A stretch of 64,000 nucleotides of DNA, taken from Adiantum capillus-veneris. Its lineage: Eukaryota > Streptophyta > Polypodiopsida > Polypodiales > Pteridaceae. Location of the stretch: the NCBI GenBank assembly GCA_014529385.2, contig CM043965.1, forward strand, positions 61,404,933 to 61,468,932, given 5' to 3'. Position 1 is the stretch's first letter. Each line of letters opens with the position of its first letter. The position numbers were made by a program, and so were the translations under genes. Below, in pieces: positions 38,799 to 50,783 of this stretch. The notes under the pieces are model-generated. The model did not search any database and was not told where the DNA came from. It saw nothing but the letters and a program-made list of their open reading frames with translations.

Positions 38799-40098
38799 GT
38801 AAGGTGCAGCGGAATGAATGTTGTATTTTCTCAAGATTAGTGATCTTTACTGCTCATGGTTCCTTTTAGTTCTTAGGGAAAGAGAGAGCTTTCCGTCTTA
38901 TAGAGAGTGCGGTGATCACGAACAAAGTGAGTGGATCTAGTGCGTGCAAGTGAATGAGACTGAGAGAAGGAGAGAGAAAGTTACGACACCGAGAGGTTGT
39001 AAAACCCTCCTCCGAAGGCCCCACTCTCGTCGGCGAGAGTGGTCTACTTGATTTCACGAAAGAGTACAATGCGAACGCAAAGGACTGATGCTGTTGGACT
39101 ATGCCAATGACGACGACGGTGACGACGACGATGGTGATGTCGACGGCTTCGTGGCTGAAACTGGGACTGTTTTTGTCGCTGAAAATAGACTGTTCTTGTG
39201 GGCTTATGGCTGAATCTGAGTGCTGGAAAAAACGCTAGGTTTAGGGTTCTTTGAGGCTGCGTTTTTGGGGATAAACTTTGGCTGAGAAAACGCTGATACA
39301 GCAGGGTTTTTATTGCTGAAAATTGACTGTTTTGCAAGGGCCAAATCACCTTTACTGGCTGTGGATCTTCTGCTGCGACTGAGCATGAAAAACGCGGCTG
39401 CTGCTGATAGTTTTCCCTGCGTTAGTGGTGCTGATTTGCTGCAGATCTGCCCCTGCTTCCTAGCGTTAGTAAATGCTGGGTACTGCTGCCAAGGAATAGC
39501 AAAACGCTGGTTATGCTGAGGATGGCCTGGCGTTAGTGGTTTGGTGAAGGAAACGCTGAATCTGCCTGTTTGCTGGCGATGGCTCCAAGAGGGGGAAGCG
39601 CTAGCACTGCAAGAGAAGAGGGCGACACCAAAGGGCTGAGGATGCGGGGGAAATGGCCTCACCAAGGTAGGAGAGGTTCTTGCTGAGAGGGAGGGAACAC
39701 CTGCTCCTTGGGGAAGCCTGTTGTGCTCTCTGCTCATCTGCCAATTAGTGCTAGCTTGGGTTTGCTTATAAATTAACTTACCCAATTTGCCCTACTGACT
39801 ACCCAACAAAAGTCACTTAATAAATAAGTGAAAAATGTCAAAAATAGGGAATAATGGGATAAAGTCATCCGAAAAATCCCCAAACTGACTCTGATGGAAT
39901 CTGATGGAAATGCTTATGCTTATGCAAGGTGCAACCAGAGGATATGCATCTACACTGAGTGACTGGGCATGCACGGTCTACGAATAGACTCCCAAAGGTG
40001 CCAGATCACTTCTAATCTAACTTGACTAGACTTGACGAAAACCCTGCTATGGTGTAGCTTGTCCACGGACACATAGGGTTGGGATTTGTCACGTGACA
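38799..40098 (-). repeat. Element A 3' LTR
   Basis: In minus sense it starts with the 12-bp perfect palindrome TGTCACGTGACA and ends CACCTTACA. It holds a TATA-like TTTATAAGC near 39770, a 22-bp hairpin at 39021-39042, and many AGCGTTTT motifs. A 193-codon minus frame (39785-39204) is open but low-complexity. Confidence 0.95.
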
Positions 40099-40109
40099 TC
40101 CCCTCCTTT

Positions 40110-40376
40110 TTAAAGTGAGGTACTGGTACCGAGCTGCATAGCTTCCTTGTAGTCTGCCAACAACTCTGGATAATCCTTGAAGAACTCTTCGTCTACCCAC
40201 ACCGCTTCATGGGTTCCTCGATCTTTGAATTTCAAAAAATACTGTCGTACTTGTTTCTTCGAACCATGGCGAAACCGATGCAACAAGACTTGCTCCGGCT
40301 CCATGACCTTTGTTTCATCGATGATCTCCGGCTCTTCTTCTTCCGAAACGTCCTTTGGAGGTGTTTCTTGAAACAC
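40110..40376 (-). pseudogene. Element A chromodomain
   Basis: 'EVMEPEQVLLHRFRHG'-type start ('KVMEPEQVLLHRFRHGSKKQ') then 'YFLKFKDRGTHEAVWVDEEFF' is the chromodomain at the C-terminus of chromoviral integrases, which steers insertion to particular chromatin. The stop lies 11 bp from the 3' LTR; the frame is cut off from integrase by stops near 40377-40616. Confidence 0.85.
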
Positions 40377-40616
40377 TTACAACCAAGAAACATGGAAAAC
40401 GTTCTGCATTGACCATGAGTTAGGCAACTTTAATTTTATTGAAACCTCATTAATCTTTTTGATGACTGGAAATGGACCATACATACGAAAAGATAATTTA
40501 GGACATTTCTTTCCAACTTGCTTAAGACGCTGTTTCATAATCCGTAGATACACCCAATCTCCTTCCTTGATGGAGACCTCCTGACGATGCTTGTTAGCCT
40601 GTCGAGAATAAGATTC

Positions 40617-41505
40617 CTAAGCCTTGCTTAGCCGAAGCTTCACACTCTCAGAAATCTCATCCAATGACTGACTCTCAGCATTGGCATCAGGCATTTGACT
40701 GACCGATCGAGTCAACAATGAGTGGAATCGACGGCCAAAAGCTGCCTCATACGGAGTTCGACCAATAGCAGAAGAGAAGGAATCATTGAGAATAGCCTGT
40801 ACCAATGGGAGATAGAGCTCCCATTGAGACTATTGATCATGAACATAAGACTTCAACACATCAAAAGCTAACTGATTATAAATTTCCGTTTGGCCATCTG
40901 ACTGTGGATGAAAAGCAGATGAAAAATTCAACTTTGTGCCAAAATTTTCAAAGAGTACACGCCAAAAGTAGGACGTAAACTTAACATCCCTATCTGAAAC
41001 AATGGACTTTGGCAAACCACAGAGGGGGTACCAATGCTTTATGAACAATCGTGAAACATCCTGTGCAGTAACTGTGGCCTTACAAGGAATCAACATACAG
41101 AATTTGCTGAAAATCAACAATAGTTAAACATTGAGTGTTCCTTAAATGCTGACTTGGTGGTAAGTTAGTCACAAAATCCATAGAGATATCCTTGAAAGGT
41201 CCCTCGGGAATAGGCAGCGGAAGCAAGAGGCCTTGCTGCTTACCCCGAGGAGCTTTCACTTTTTGACAAATAGTGCAATGTGTGACATAACTAAATACAT
41301 CTTTTCGCATTTTAGGCCAATAGAAAAATCGTTCAATCTTTTCCAATGTTGTGATCATACCCCTGTGCCCACCCGTGAGAGAGTCATGTGCATCATGCAA
41401 TATGGTTGGCCTAAGAGAGGGCAACACACATAGACGCTGACAAAAAAATAACAATCCATCACGAATGAGATAGTTGCTGGGCCCTTGGGAAGCAAGAGCC
41501 TGCAA
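40617..41505 (-). pseudogene. Element A integrase
   Basis: Three frames in series. 41505-41080 has the HHCC zinc region ('HDAHDSLTGGHRGMITTLEKI', 'CTICQKVK') and the first catalytic Asp in 'DISMDFVTNLP'. 41120-40830 has the second Asp ('VSDRDVKFTSYFW') and the Glu ('FHPQSDGQTEIYNQ'). 40805-40617 has the C-terminal 'IGRTPYEAAFGRRF'. A shift near 41105 and a stop near 40810 break it. The catalytic residues themselves are all visible. Confidence 0.9.
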
Positions 41506-41910
41506 CTAATACTTACGAAACTCTGAATCTGCATACTGAATCTTCATGCTGTCAAAAGACTCACCCTGTATAGAAAATGTGGTTCTTGACTCAAGAGCCA
41601 AAATCTGTCCTTTGCGACTCAACGCATCTGCAACAAGGTTAGCTTTTCCAGGCACATATTCAATCAAACCTCCAAATTGCTCAAAAAATCATGACCACCA
41701 CGCTTGGCGATCACTCCAATGTGCACTAGGCATGGACTGCAGCCACTTGAGGGCTTGATGATCTGTGCACACTGTAAACTCTCTACCATACAAAAAATGC
41801 TTCCAATGCTTAAGAGAGTGAATGACAGACAAAAGTTCTTTATCATAAACTGAATAATTCTTTTCCGCACTATTGAGCTTCCAGCTAAGGAAAGCTACTG
41901 GGCGACCATG
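41506..41910 (-). pseudogene. Element A RNase H region
   Basis: The interval between RT and integrase. Minus-strand pieces read as RNase H (the start 'LFEVWTDASNVAIGAVLQ' belongs to the RT frame; around 41870 'YSVYDKELLSVIHSL'-like sequence is visible), but with stops. Confidence 0.7.
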
Positions 41911-42795
41911 CTACTGGAGCACAGCGCCTATGGCGACATTGCTCGCATCCGTCCATACCTCAAACAGATCATCCCAAGAGGCAAGGATAAGGCACGGTGC
42001 TTCTATCACCGCAACCTTGAGAGCTGCGAAAGCCTCAATGGCTGCCTCGGGCAAGTCTACGCGCTGACGGCGAGTCTTTACCCCTTTCAAAACATCAGTC
42101 ATAGGTACAGCAATGCGTGCAAAATTCTCTATGTGCGAACTATATCCTTGACATAACCCAAGAAAAGAACGCACATCATATGCAGTTTTGGGCAAATCCC
42201 AATTACGAACCTGTTCCACCTTCGCGGGGTCTAGCTTGACGCCATCTGCAGAAATGATATAACCCAGATAAGTGACTTCAGTAAGAAAAAATTCAGACTT
42301 CTTAGCTGCAATGTACAACTGACACTCATCCAAACGAGTTAGTACCCTTTCAACATCTCTTTCATGTTGTTCCCACGATGTAGAAAAAATGAGAATATCA
42401 TCTAAAAAGATCAACACACATACACCTATCATGTCGCCGAAACGACCTACCATGAGACGATTGAATGTACCCACGGCTCCTGTCAATCCAAAAGGCATAA
42501 CAATATACTCCCATTGCCCTCGCTGGATGCGAAAGGCGGTCTTGAAAATGTCGCCTTTGAATATCCGTACCTGATGGTATCCACTTTTGAGATCGACCTT
42601 GCTGAAAACCTTTGCCCCATTGAGCCTATCGAGGATATACTCAATGCGAGGCATCGGAAACTTGTTCTTGACGGTCATCTTGTTTAATGCCCTGTAATCA
42701 ACACACAAACGAGACGAACCATCCTTCTTGCGAACGAACAAAATAGGGGCAACAAAAGGACTTACACTAGGACGCATGAATCTTCTAGCCACCAA
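41911..42795 (-). pseudogene. Element A reverse transcriptase
   Basis: 294 open codons covering nearly all RT motifs: 'PILFVRKKDGSSRLCVDYRA', 'VFSKVDLKSGYHQVRI' (first Asp), 'FGLTGAVGTFNRLM' (a T-G-A-V variant of the usual T-N-A-P/T-F), 'VLIFLDDILIFS' (Asp pair), then 'VTYLGYIISADGVKLDPAKV' and the first Asp of RNase H. The frame is cut off at both ends by stops. Confidence 0.93.
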
Positions 42796-42813
42796 CTCCG
42801 TGAGTTGTCGCTC

Positions 42814-43633
42814 TTACTCTTCCTCTTGTGACTTGTTCAAACGGAAGGGAGCCTTACTGACCGGCTGCGCTCCCTCCATAAGCTCGATGCGATGGTCCTC
42901 CGGCCGCTCCAGTGGGAGACGAGGTGGAAGATCGTCCTGCAAAAAGAGATGTTTAAATTTCGTAAACATCTCCGAATACTTACCTGGAGCCTGAATGCTC
43001 TGGGAAACTAGGGCAGCATAAAAGAATACCGCTTGTGCTCCTCGTCGTAATTCACGCTTTACATGAACATGCGAGATGAGAGGCAAAGAATGCAAGCCCT
43101 CCTCAGCACGAATGGTGAGGGGGAAATCAGATTTGGCATGTAAAATGAGAGTGTTAGCTTCAAAATCAATGAGAGCGTTAAGTTCACGAAACCATTTTAC
43201 GCATCTTGAGAGAGGAGACACGAGAAATTTCCTACAAAAAGAAGCTTGCTGAATGGTAAACATCACATCAAGGCACTCCTTCGTGATGAGTGAGAGAGTC
43301 AATACCAGGAGCGAAGCCAGAAACCTCGAGAGGAGATTTCTGACTAACCTCTAGGCGAGCTCTCTCAACAAGAGGGGGACTAATCACATCATGCATACTA
43401 CCAGGATCAAACAATATGATGAAACGCTGTCCTTCTACATGACCATAACACTTCAAGAGAGATTCATCAATGTGTGTGTCAGAGTGAGGAGAAGATGATG
43501 GTTGTGTTGTGACAGAGTTTGTGGTAGTTGTGGGTGCCTTTGGTTCTTTACGTGGGACTGTCTTAGGACAGTTTTTCTTAATGTGACCTTTAATGTGACA
43601 TTGAAAACATCTACCTTCTTTAGCATAAATCAC
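42814..43633 (-). pseudogene. Element A Gag zinc knuckle, protease and linker
   Basis: Frame 43633-43268 begins with the zinc knuckle 'CFQCHIKGHIKKNC' and carries the protease motif 'IILFDPGSMHDVIS'. After a shift near 43290 the frame 43302-42814 continues with 'CLDVMFTIQQASFCRKFLVS' and the linker 'DHRIELMEGAQPVSKAPFRL' that leads into RT. A related copy of this region, with DSAS instead of DPGS, is at 60760-61092. Confidence 0.88.
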
Positions 43634-43828
43634 TTGTTCTTCCGCCGTGATGTATTCTCCTATAATTCCTTGAGAAGCTTTTTCATCAAGGGTTAGCTTA
43701 GGTTTTGCAAGTGCTTTAGCTTTACCCTTAGATTCATTGTGAGAGTTCTTTTCCGAGGAATTAGGGGAAGAAGGGCTAGAAGAATTACCATTCTTACCGT
43801 TCTTGTCATTCTGTGTGTTCTGAGAATT

Positions 43829-44866
43829 CTAAGATGTCCCTTGAGAAGACTTGTTCTCCTTAGGCTTTCCCTTGTTGTGCTTCATCTCTTGGGCGAGAGC
43901 GATTGCTACCGCCTTGTTGAGATCCGCAGGGTCAAAGACTTCAACATCAAACTTGATGTATTCGTCTAGCCCAAAGAGAAAAGCCTCTTTGCGCTCATCA
44001 TCCGACTTGCGTAGTTGAGTGCCTAGCTGCAAAACACGGTTAGAAAAAGACATGACTGGCATACCATGTTGCTTGAGATTACGTCAATCCTCTTTCAAGC
44101 GTGCAAGATACTGAGGTGGCATAAACCGCGCCTTGAGCTTGTCTTGGAAATCAACCCAACTAAAAGAGGGGCGTGAAATCGTCGGCTGCCTCTAGGTGCG
44201 CGGCTAGCTGTGCCTCTTGCTATGCATGGTACCAATTGATGGCATCACCAGCAAGGTACATAGCTGCCGTCAAAACTTTGCTATTTCCTGTTTTCTTAGT
44301 TGTCGCAAAATAAGCATTAAATTGATGCAACCAAGAATGAATCACCGTAGCATCCATCTTACCATCATACTTACTAAAAGTCAACTTTTCGGTGACGGGG
44401 TTGTTGGAATCCGCATCGTGGCTTGCACCACTAGAAGAACTCCCACGATCTTTGGGTGGTTCGGTCTTCGAGGCTAGCATGTGGGAAAGAAATTCTTGAT
44501 GGCGAATCTCCCTTTGAGCTTCTCGGTCATTGTGCTCGCGTTTGAAAGCAAGCCGATTTTCTTCTTGTTTTGCAGCAAGAGCAAGGCGCTCACGTTCTTG
44601 AGCAAGGCGATTGTCATCGCGCTCTCGGTCCTTGGCTTCTTGTGCTTCTGCTTTGCTTGCGAGTTGTGCCAATGCAACTCGATTCGTTTCTTGTTGTTGT
44701 GCCATCATGTCCAACATCGATTTGACCATCATCTCCATAGGAGTGAGGACAACTCGTGACGTAGATGGCGGTTGGAAAAATCTCCTGGTGGGGAGAATCC
44801 TTCGTCGCCTCTCTCATGCTCATCACCTGAATGCGAAGTATCCATGCCGCTTCGGGTGACGACCAT
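43829..44866 (-). pseudogene. Element A Gag
   Basis: The probable start is near 44866 ('MVVTRSGMDTSHSGDEHERG'). A shift near 44770 leads to the frame 44738-44220: a long Gln/Glu/Arg coiled coil (residues about 10-95), then 'LTFSKYDGKMDATVIHSWLHQFNAYF', the start of the capsid-like domain. A stop at 44217 and further shifts follow; 44062-43829 holds the C-terminal 'KAVAIALAQEMKHNKGKPKE'. The first ~40 residues are shared with the N-type elements at 52572 and 55775. Confidence 0.82.
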
Positions 44867-45274
44867 GCACTAGGGTCTTTGGTTCTTAAGTCCACAAGGA
44901 ACTTGGTTCTTGAGGTTCTTGAGGTGTCCGTTTGCTTGCAAATCGCGTTGGAGAAGGTTCTTCTCTTCACCCAAGTTCTACCCTTTTCTGCGGGCGCACC
45001 CCTTGGCGGCCTTGCGCTCACACCAAGGTTGCTTTTTCCCACCTCACGTCGATTGGCCGGCCGCTAAGTGCACGGTCCGCTCTCAATGAGTGAAAAGAGA
45101 CACAAGGGGAGGCTGGACAAGCCCTTCTTTCTTGGGATTCTTGTCACTCTTCAACAAAACACGATTAGGAATCGCCACGCCCAAGTAAACTTGGGTTCGT
45201 GCGATCACAACAAGCAAAAATAATTCTTGTGGTTCTTGTGGTTCTTTCCTTGAGTAATGCAGAACACTTCCAAA

Positions 45275-45286
45275 GCTATGATACCA
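45275..45286 (-). promoter_or_regulatory. Element A primer-binding site
   Basis: TGGTATCATAGC in minus sense, one base from the 5' LTR end; one mismatch to the initiator-Met complement TGGTATCAGAGC. Confidence 0.9.
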
Positions 45287-45287
45287 A

Positions 45288-46586
45288 TGTAAGGTGCAGC
45301 GGAATGAATGTTGTATTTTCTCAAGATTAGTGATCTTTACTGCTCAAGGTTCCTTTTAGTTCTTAGGGAAAGAGAGAGCTTTCCGTTTTATAGAGAGTGC
45401 GGTGATCACGAACAAAGTGAGTGGATTTAGTGCGTGCAAGTGAATGAGACTGAGAGAAGGAGAGAGAGTTACGACACCGAGAGGTTGTAAAACCCTCCTC
45501 CGAAGGCCCCACTCTCGTCGGCGAGAGTGGTCTAATTGATTTCACGAAAGAGTACAATGCGAACGCAAAGGACTAATGTTGTTGGACTATGCCGATGACG
45601 ACGACGGTGACGACGACGATGGTGATGTCGACGGCTTCGTGGCTGAAACTGGCACTGTTTTTGTCGCTGAAAATAGACTGTTCTTGTGGGCTTATGGCTG
45701 AATCTGAGTGCTGGAAAAAACGCTAGGTTTAGGGTTCTTTGAGGCTGCGTTTTTGGGGATAAACTTTGGCTGAGAAAACGCTGATACAGCAGGGTTTTTA
45801 TTGCTGAAAATTGATTGTTTTGCAAGGCCCAAATCACCTTTACTGGCTGTGGATCTTCTGCTGCGACTGAGGGTGAAAAACGCTGCTGCTGCTGATAGTT
45901 TTCCCTGCGTTAGTGGTGCTGATTTGCTGCAGATCTGCCCCTGCTTCCTAGTGTTAGTAAATGCTGGGTACGGCTGCCAAGGAATAGCAAAACGCTGGTT
46001 ATGCTGAGGATGGCCTGGCGTTAGTGGTTTGGTGAAGGAAACGCTGAATCTGCCTGTTTGCTGGCGATGGCTCCAAGAGGGGGAAGCGCTAGCACTGCAA
46101 GAGAAGAGGGCAACACCAAAGGGCTGAGGATGCGAGGGAAATGGCCTCACCAAGGTAGGAGAGGTTCTTGCTGAGAGGGAGGGAGCACCTGCTGCTTGGG
46201 GAAGCCTGTTGTGCTCTCTGCTCATCTGCCAATTAGTGCTAACTTGGGTTTGCTTATAAATTAACTTACCCAATTTGCCCTACTGACTACCCAACAAAAG
46301 TCACTTAATAAATAAGTGAAAAATGTCAAAAATAGGGAATAATGGGATAAAGTCGTCTGAAAAATCCCCAAACTGACTCTGATGGAATCTGATGGAAATG
46401 CTTATGCTTATGCAAGGTGCAACCAGAGGATATGCATCTACATTGAATGACTGGGCATGCACGGTCTACGAATAGACTCACAAAAGTGCCAGATCACTTC
46501 TAATCTAACTTGACTGGACTTGACGGAAACCCTGCTATGGTGTAGCTTGTCCACGGACACATAGGGTTGGGATGTGTCACGTGACA
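45288..46586 (-). repeat. Element A 5' LTR
   Basis: 1299 bp, same ends and motifs as 38799-40098. Hairpin at 45509-45530; TATA-like TTTATAAGC near 46257; 193-codon minus frame at 46273-45692 also open here. Purine tract GAGAGA near 45465 is two bases shorter than in the other LTR. Confidence 0.95.
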
Positions 46587-46728
46587 AGTAGCAGTTTAGG
46601 ATTCCATAGTATTTTATTTTTTCATTCTGTCATTTTGTCATCTTGTACTCTGACTCTGTATCAGATCCACCACATTGTAACTTTCTGGTCTCATAGGTCA
46701 CTTTGGCCTTTTGAAGACGTTAATATAA

Positions 46729-46731
<3 letters not shown>
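46587..46731 (+). mobile_element. LINE copy B, right part (3' UTR end)
   Basis: Starts with the AGTAG duplication, then the LINE 3' UTR through TTAATATAACAT, abutting a (CT)n tract (46732-46769). Completes the copy interrupted at 38798. Confidence 0.9.
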
Positions 46732-47600
<869 letters not shown>

Positions 47601-47938
47601 AATACCACCCAACAGTGGATCAGGAGATCAGCACCCGCATTCACATACGGCCAAGAGAAGGTGGAGTACACAGATGCTTACACTTACCTTGGAGTGGTTT
47701 TTAGTGGACCAGCATTCTCGTTAAGGAGAGCAGCAGAAACTAGATTGACCAGAGCCCATTCAGCATTGGGTAGATTGGAGAGGATGTGTTCACAAGCTCA
47801 GTTTCAGGAGCCTCGGATGAAGCTCTGGCTCTTTGACACGCTAGTGGCTTCTGCATTGCTCTATGGAGGTGAGATATGGAGGCCTTCATTGGATCGTCAT
47901 GGGAGGACAGGTCGCACTGATGGATGGGGGGACATGGA
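47601..47938 (+). mobile_element. LINE copy D, internal RT fragment
   Basis: Matches copy A from about 36349 to 36687 ('TYLGVVFSGPAFSLRRA', 'LWLFDTLVASALLYGGEIW'), about 90% alike by eye. Bounded on the left by (TTTA)n/(CT)n and cut on the right at 47938, where gypsy integrase sequence begins without a visible TSD. Confidence 0.88.
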
Positions 47939-48450
47939 AGCCAAATCACTAAGCGAGATTGTATGTAGCCCAGATTTTTAGATTACATGGCATGCCTGAG
48001 ACGATTGTCTCCGACAGGGACCCCAAATTTACGAGTTTGTTTTGGAAGGCAATTTGGGAGAACATTGGCACCAGGTTGCAGTTCTCGTCATCTTTCCACC
48101 CGCAAACGGGCGGGCAATTTTAGATTGCCAATTCAGTGGTTTTAGATTTATTGAAGTCTTATATCTCGGATCAAAAGACTCAATGGGAAAAGTATCTACC
48201 TTTGGTGGAATTTGCCTACAACAACACGATACACTCTTCGACGGAGAAGGCGCCATTTGAGATTATTGAAGGTGCTGCGAAGGTGTCACCCTTCCTAAGC
48301 ACGAAAGATAAGATTTTTGAAGCTGATGAATATACACGCGAGTTAGACACAGCTTTTGCCAAGGTTCGCGAGGCTTTGTAGAAATCTCAGGAAAGACAGA
48401 AAAAGGCAACGGATCGCCATCATCACGATTTGAAATTGAAGGAGGATGAT
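47939..48450 (+). pseudogene. Gypsy-3 integrase (left part, interrupted by N-outer)
   Basis: Plus-strand integrase pieces: '[19 protein letters not shown]' with the second catalytic Asp, '[13 protein letters not shown]' (the Glu position followed by a stop), then 'SYISDQKTQWEKYLPLVEFA' and 'STEKAPFEIIEG'. The sequence runs to '...HHHDLKLKEDD' at 48450 and resumes exactly at 58647. The 5' part of this element is missing (junction with LINE D at 47938). Confidence 0.88.
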
Positions 48451-48599
48451 TGTTAGGTGCAGCGGAATGAATGTGCTCAAGGTTCCTTTTGTTCTTATGG
48501 AAGGGAGAGCCTTCCTTTCTTAATGAGAGAGTGCTATGATCACAAACAAGTGAATGGACACTGTGAGTGTAAGTGCATGAGACTGAGAGAGAGAGAGAG

Positions 48600-48656
<57 letters not shown>

Positions 48657-49633
48657 AGAGAGATACGACACCAGAGACGATGTAAAACCCTCCTCCGAAG
48701 GCCCCACTCTCATCGGCGAGAGTGGTCTACTTATGATTGCACAATCTGGTACAAAGTGATTGCATGTGACTGATGCAAGTCTAGGCTATGTCGGTGATGA
48801 CGACGGGGATGGCGACACCGACCTAAGGGCTGAAATCTGCAATCTTTTATTTGCTGTCCAAAAACGCTATGGGCTGAAATCTGCTACAAATCCAAAAACG
48901 CTGGTTTTGGGGCTAATCTTTGCTGCTAAAATTCTGTAGGTTTTTTAGGGCTGAATCTATTGTTGTTTCATTGCTGAAAAACGCTGCTATAGATGGCTCA
49001 AAACGCTGGTTCGACGAGGGCTGAAAACGCTGATTCGACGAGGCTGAAGCACTGGCTATCTGTGGCTGATGAAAACGCTAATTGAACCTGCTACTGCTGG
49101 CGTTAGTGGATGAAAACACTAGGCTTGTGATCTAGATGGCGATGGGACTTGCTCGGAGATGCCAAGGCTGATGTCTGGCGATGCTTCTTGAGGAAAACAC
49201 TAGGAGGCTCTGCTTGGGGTAGATTAGAGTTGGGAGTCTTGCTTGAGAAGTTGTCTGTTGAGCGGTGGAGCTCCTGCTGCCTCTTCTGCCATTTAGTGCT
49301 AGTCTAGGTTTGCTTATATACAAACTTACTCAATTTGCCCTACCTACTTTCCAACAAAAGTCACTTATAAATAATAAGTGAAAAATGTCAAAAATAGGTA
49401 AAATAGGCTAAATGCACTGGAAATTTCCCTTGAAGGATTCTGATGGGAATGCTTATGATCATGCTGTGTGCAACCAGAGGATATGCATCTACACTAAGTG
49501 ACTCGGCCTGCACGGTCTACGAATAGACTCACAAAAGTGCCAAATCACTTTTAATCTAGACTGACTGGACTGACTGAACCCTGATCATGTTGTAGCCTAT
49601 CCACAGACATAGGTTTGGATGTGTCACGTGACA
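48451..49633 (-). repeat. N-outer 3' LTR
   Basis: Minus sense TGTCACGTGACA...CACCTAACA, 1183 bp, with a (GA)n tract at 48585-48653, hairpin at 48704-48725 and AGCGTTTT motifs between 48870 and 49090. Confidence 0.93.
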
Positions 49634-50783
49634 TCCCCTCCTATGGCGTCGAGGGAGATCGCCAATAGCATCCGGAATCCCGGAAGGGACTCTTCGCCAG
49701 CCCACTCTGATGTGTGGGTCGTGCGATACCGGAACTTCATAAAGGTCTGCAATGTTTGCTTCTTTGGGCCGCGCCGAAAGCGACACAGTCTTCTGTGGCG
49801 CCTTCGATGCTTCAACTTCGTCGAGAGTCATGCTTCTTTCTTCTTCAAGAATCTCCATGGCTGAAAATTCCTGAAAGCACTTCCAACACAAAAACATGAA
49901 CATACCTATTCCATGTAAAGTGACTAGAAATTCTCTCGTCTTCCTCAAAGACTATGCATGCAATGTAGATGAACAAATAGACGGAGTGCCAAACCGTTCA
50001 CCACACACACGCAAACAATGAGATCCAATCTTGTCGTGTTGATCTAAATCAATCAACTGTGGCAAAACACAATGGAAATGCCCATGCTTGGTGCTCATAC
50101 TTTCATGTGCTCTTTCTACAAATGTGTCATGCCAAGGAAGAGACATCGAATGTGACTTCCTTGAATGCATACTTTTCAACTTTTCATGAACAATCCGCAT
50201 ACATTCGTGCTCATTCATGAGTGAAACGTGCTCAACGTACAATATGTCATGCCTAGGAAAAGGGATCACATAAAGACACTGATTAAAATACAGGAAATGA
50301 TCATGAATGAAACACTCGATCAATGCGTGCTGACTAATCATTCAAACACATAATACTTCCTGTAAGGGTTCTTTGGACCTAGGCTCGATAGCCAAGATCG
50401 GTTCGTCATGTTTGATCGAATCTTCCTGTGGGGGTTCCATGGATCTCGACTCGAGAGCCAAGATCGATTCTTCGTGATCGATCGAATCTGCAATGAGGTT
50501 AGCTTCACTAGAGAAAGCATCAGCTAAACCATCATCATGGTGAACAATCACATCATCTTCATGCAAATCATCATGCTTGTGAGAAATCACATCTTGATCA
50601 TGCAAATCGTCATGCTTGTGATAAATCACATCTTGATCATGCAAATCATCATGCTTGTCAGTGTCATCCAAATCCTCATGCTCATCATTATCATTCAAAT
50701 CATCATCATGCAAATCATATGTGTCTTGCTTTGGAGAAGAAGAGACTAAGAGAGTCTCCTTTTCACGAATCTCTTGTATCTAT
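49634..50783 (-). pseudogene. N-outer ORF, C-terminal part
   Basis: Minus strand from 50783. 50713-50342 carries the His/Asp-rich array ('KHDDLHDQDVI' repeats), then 'DAFSSEANLIADSIDHEE' and 'LAIEPRSKEPLQEVLCV', then an in-frame TGA where N-inner has CGA (Arg). 50341-49952 continues in the same frame with 'MNEHECMRIVHEKLKSMHSR', 'HSMSLPWHDTFVERAHESMS' and 'KHGHFHCVLPQLIDLDQ'. 49815-49624 holds the chromodomain-like 'CRFRRGPKKQTLQTFMKFRY'. The middle region matches no family I know but is conserved with N-inner. Confidence 0.75.

Larger units (their letters stand above)
38799..46586 (-). mobile_element. Element A: full-length Ty3/gypsy chromovirus, TSD AGTAG
   Basis: Two LTRs of 1300 and 1299 bp bound a 5.2-kb interior. 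The 5-bp duplication AGTAG flanks it (38794-38798 and 46587-46591). In minus sense the 5' LTR is the right one, followed directly by a primer-binding site, then Gag, protease, RT, RNase H, integrase, chromodomain, polypurine tract (AAAAAGGAGGGGA) and 3' LTR. In the first 300 bp the LTRs differ at roughly eight places, suggesting a fairly recent insertion, yet the coding region already has many frameshifts. Confidence 0.96.

Noticed and set aside
44611-45067. Frames on both strands over the element A Gag start (142, 92, 82, 78 codons)
   Set aside because: They do not align with the conserved N-terminus shared by N-inner and N-outer; only the MVVTRSGMDTS frame and its shifted continuation do.
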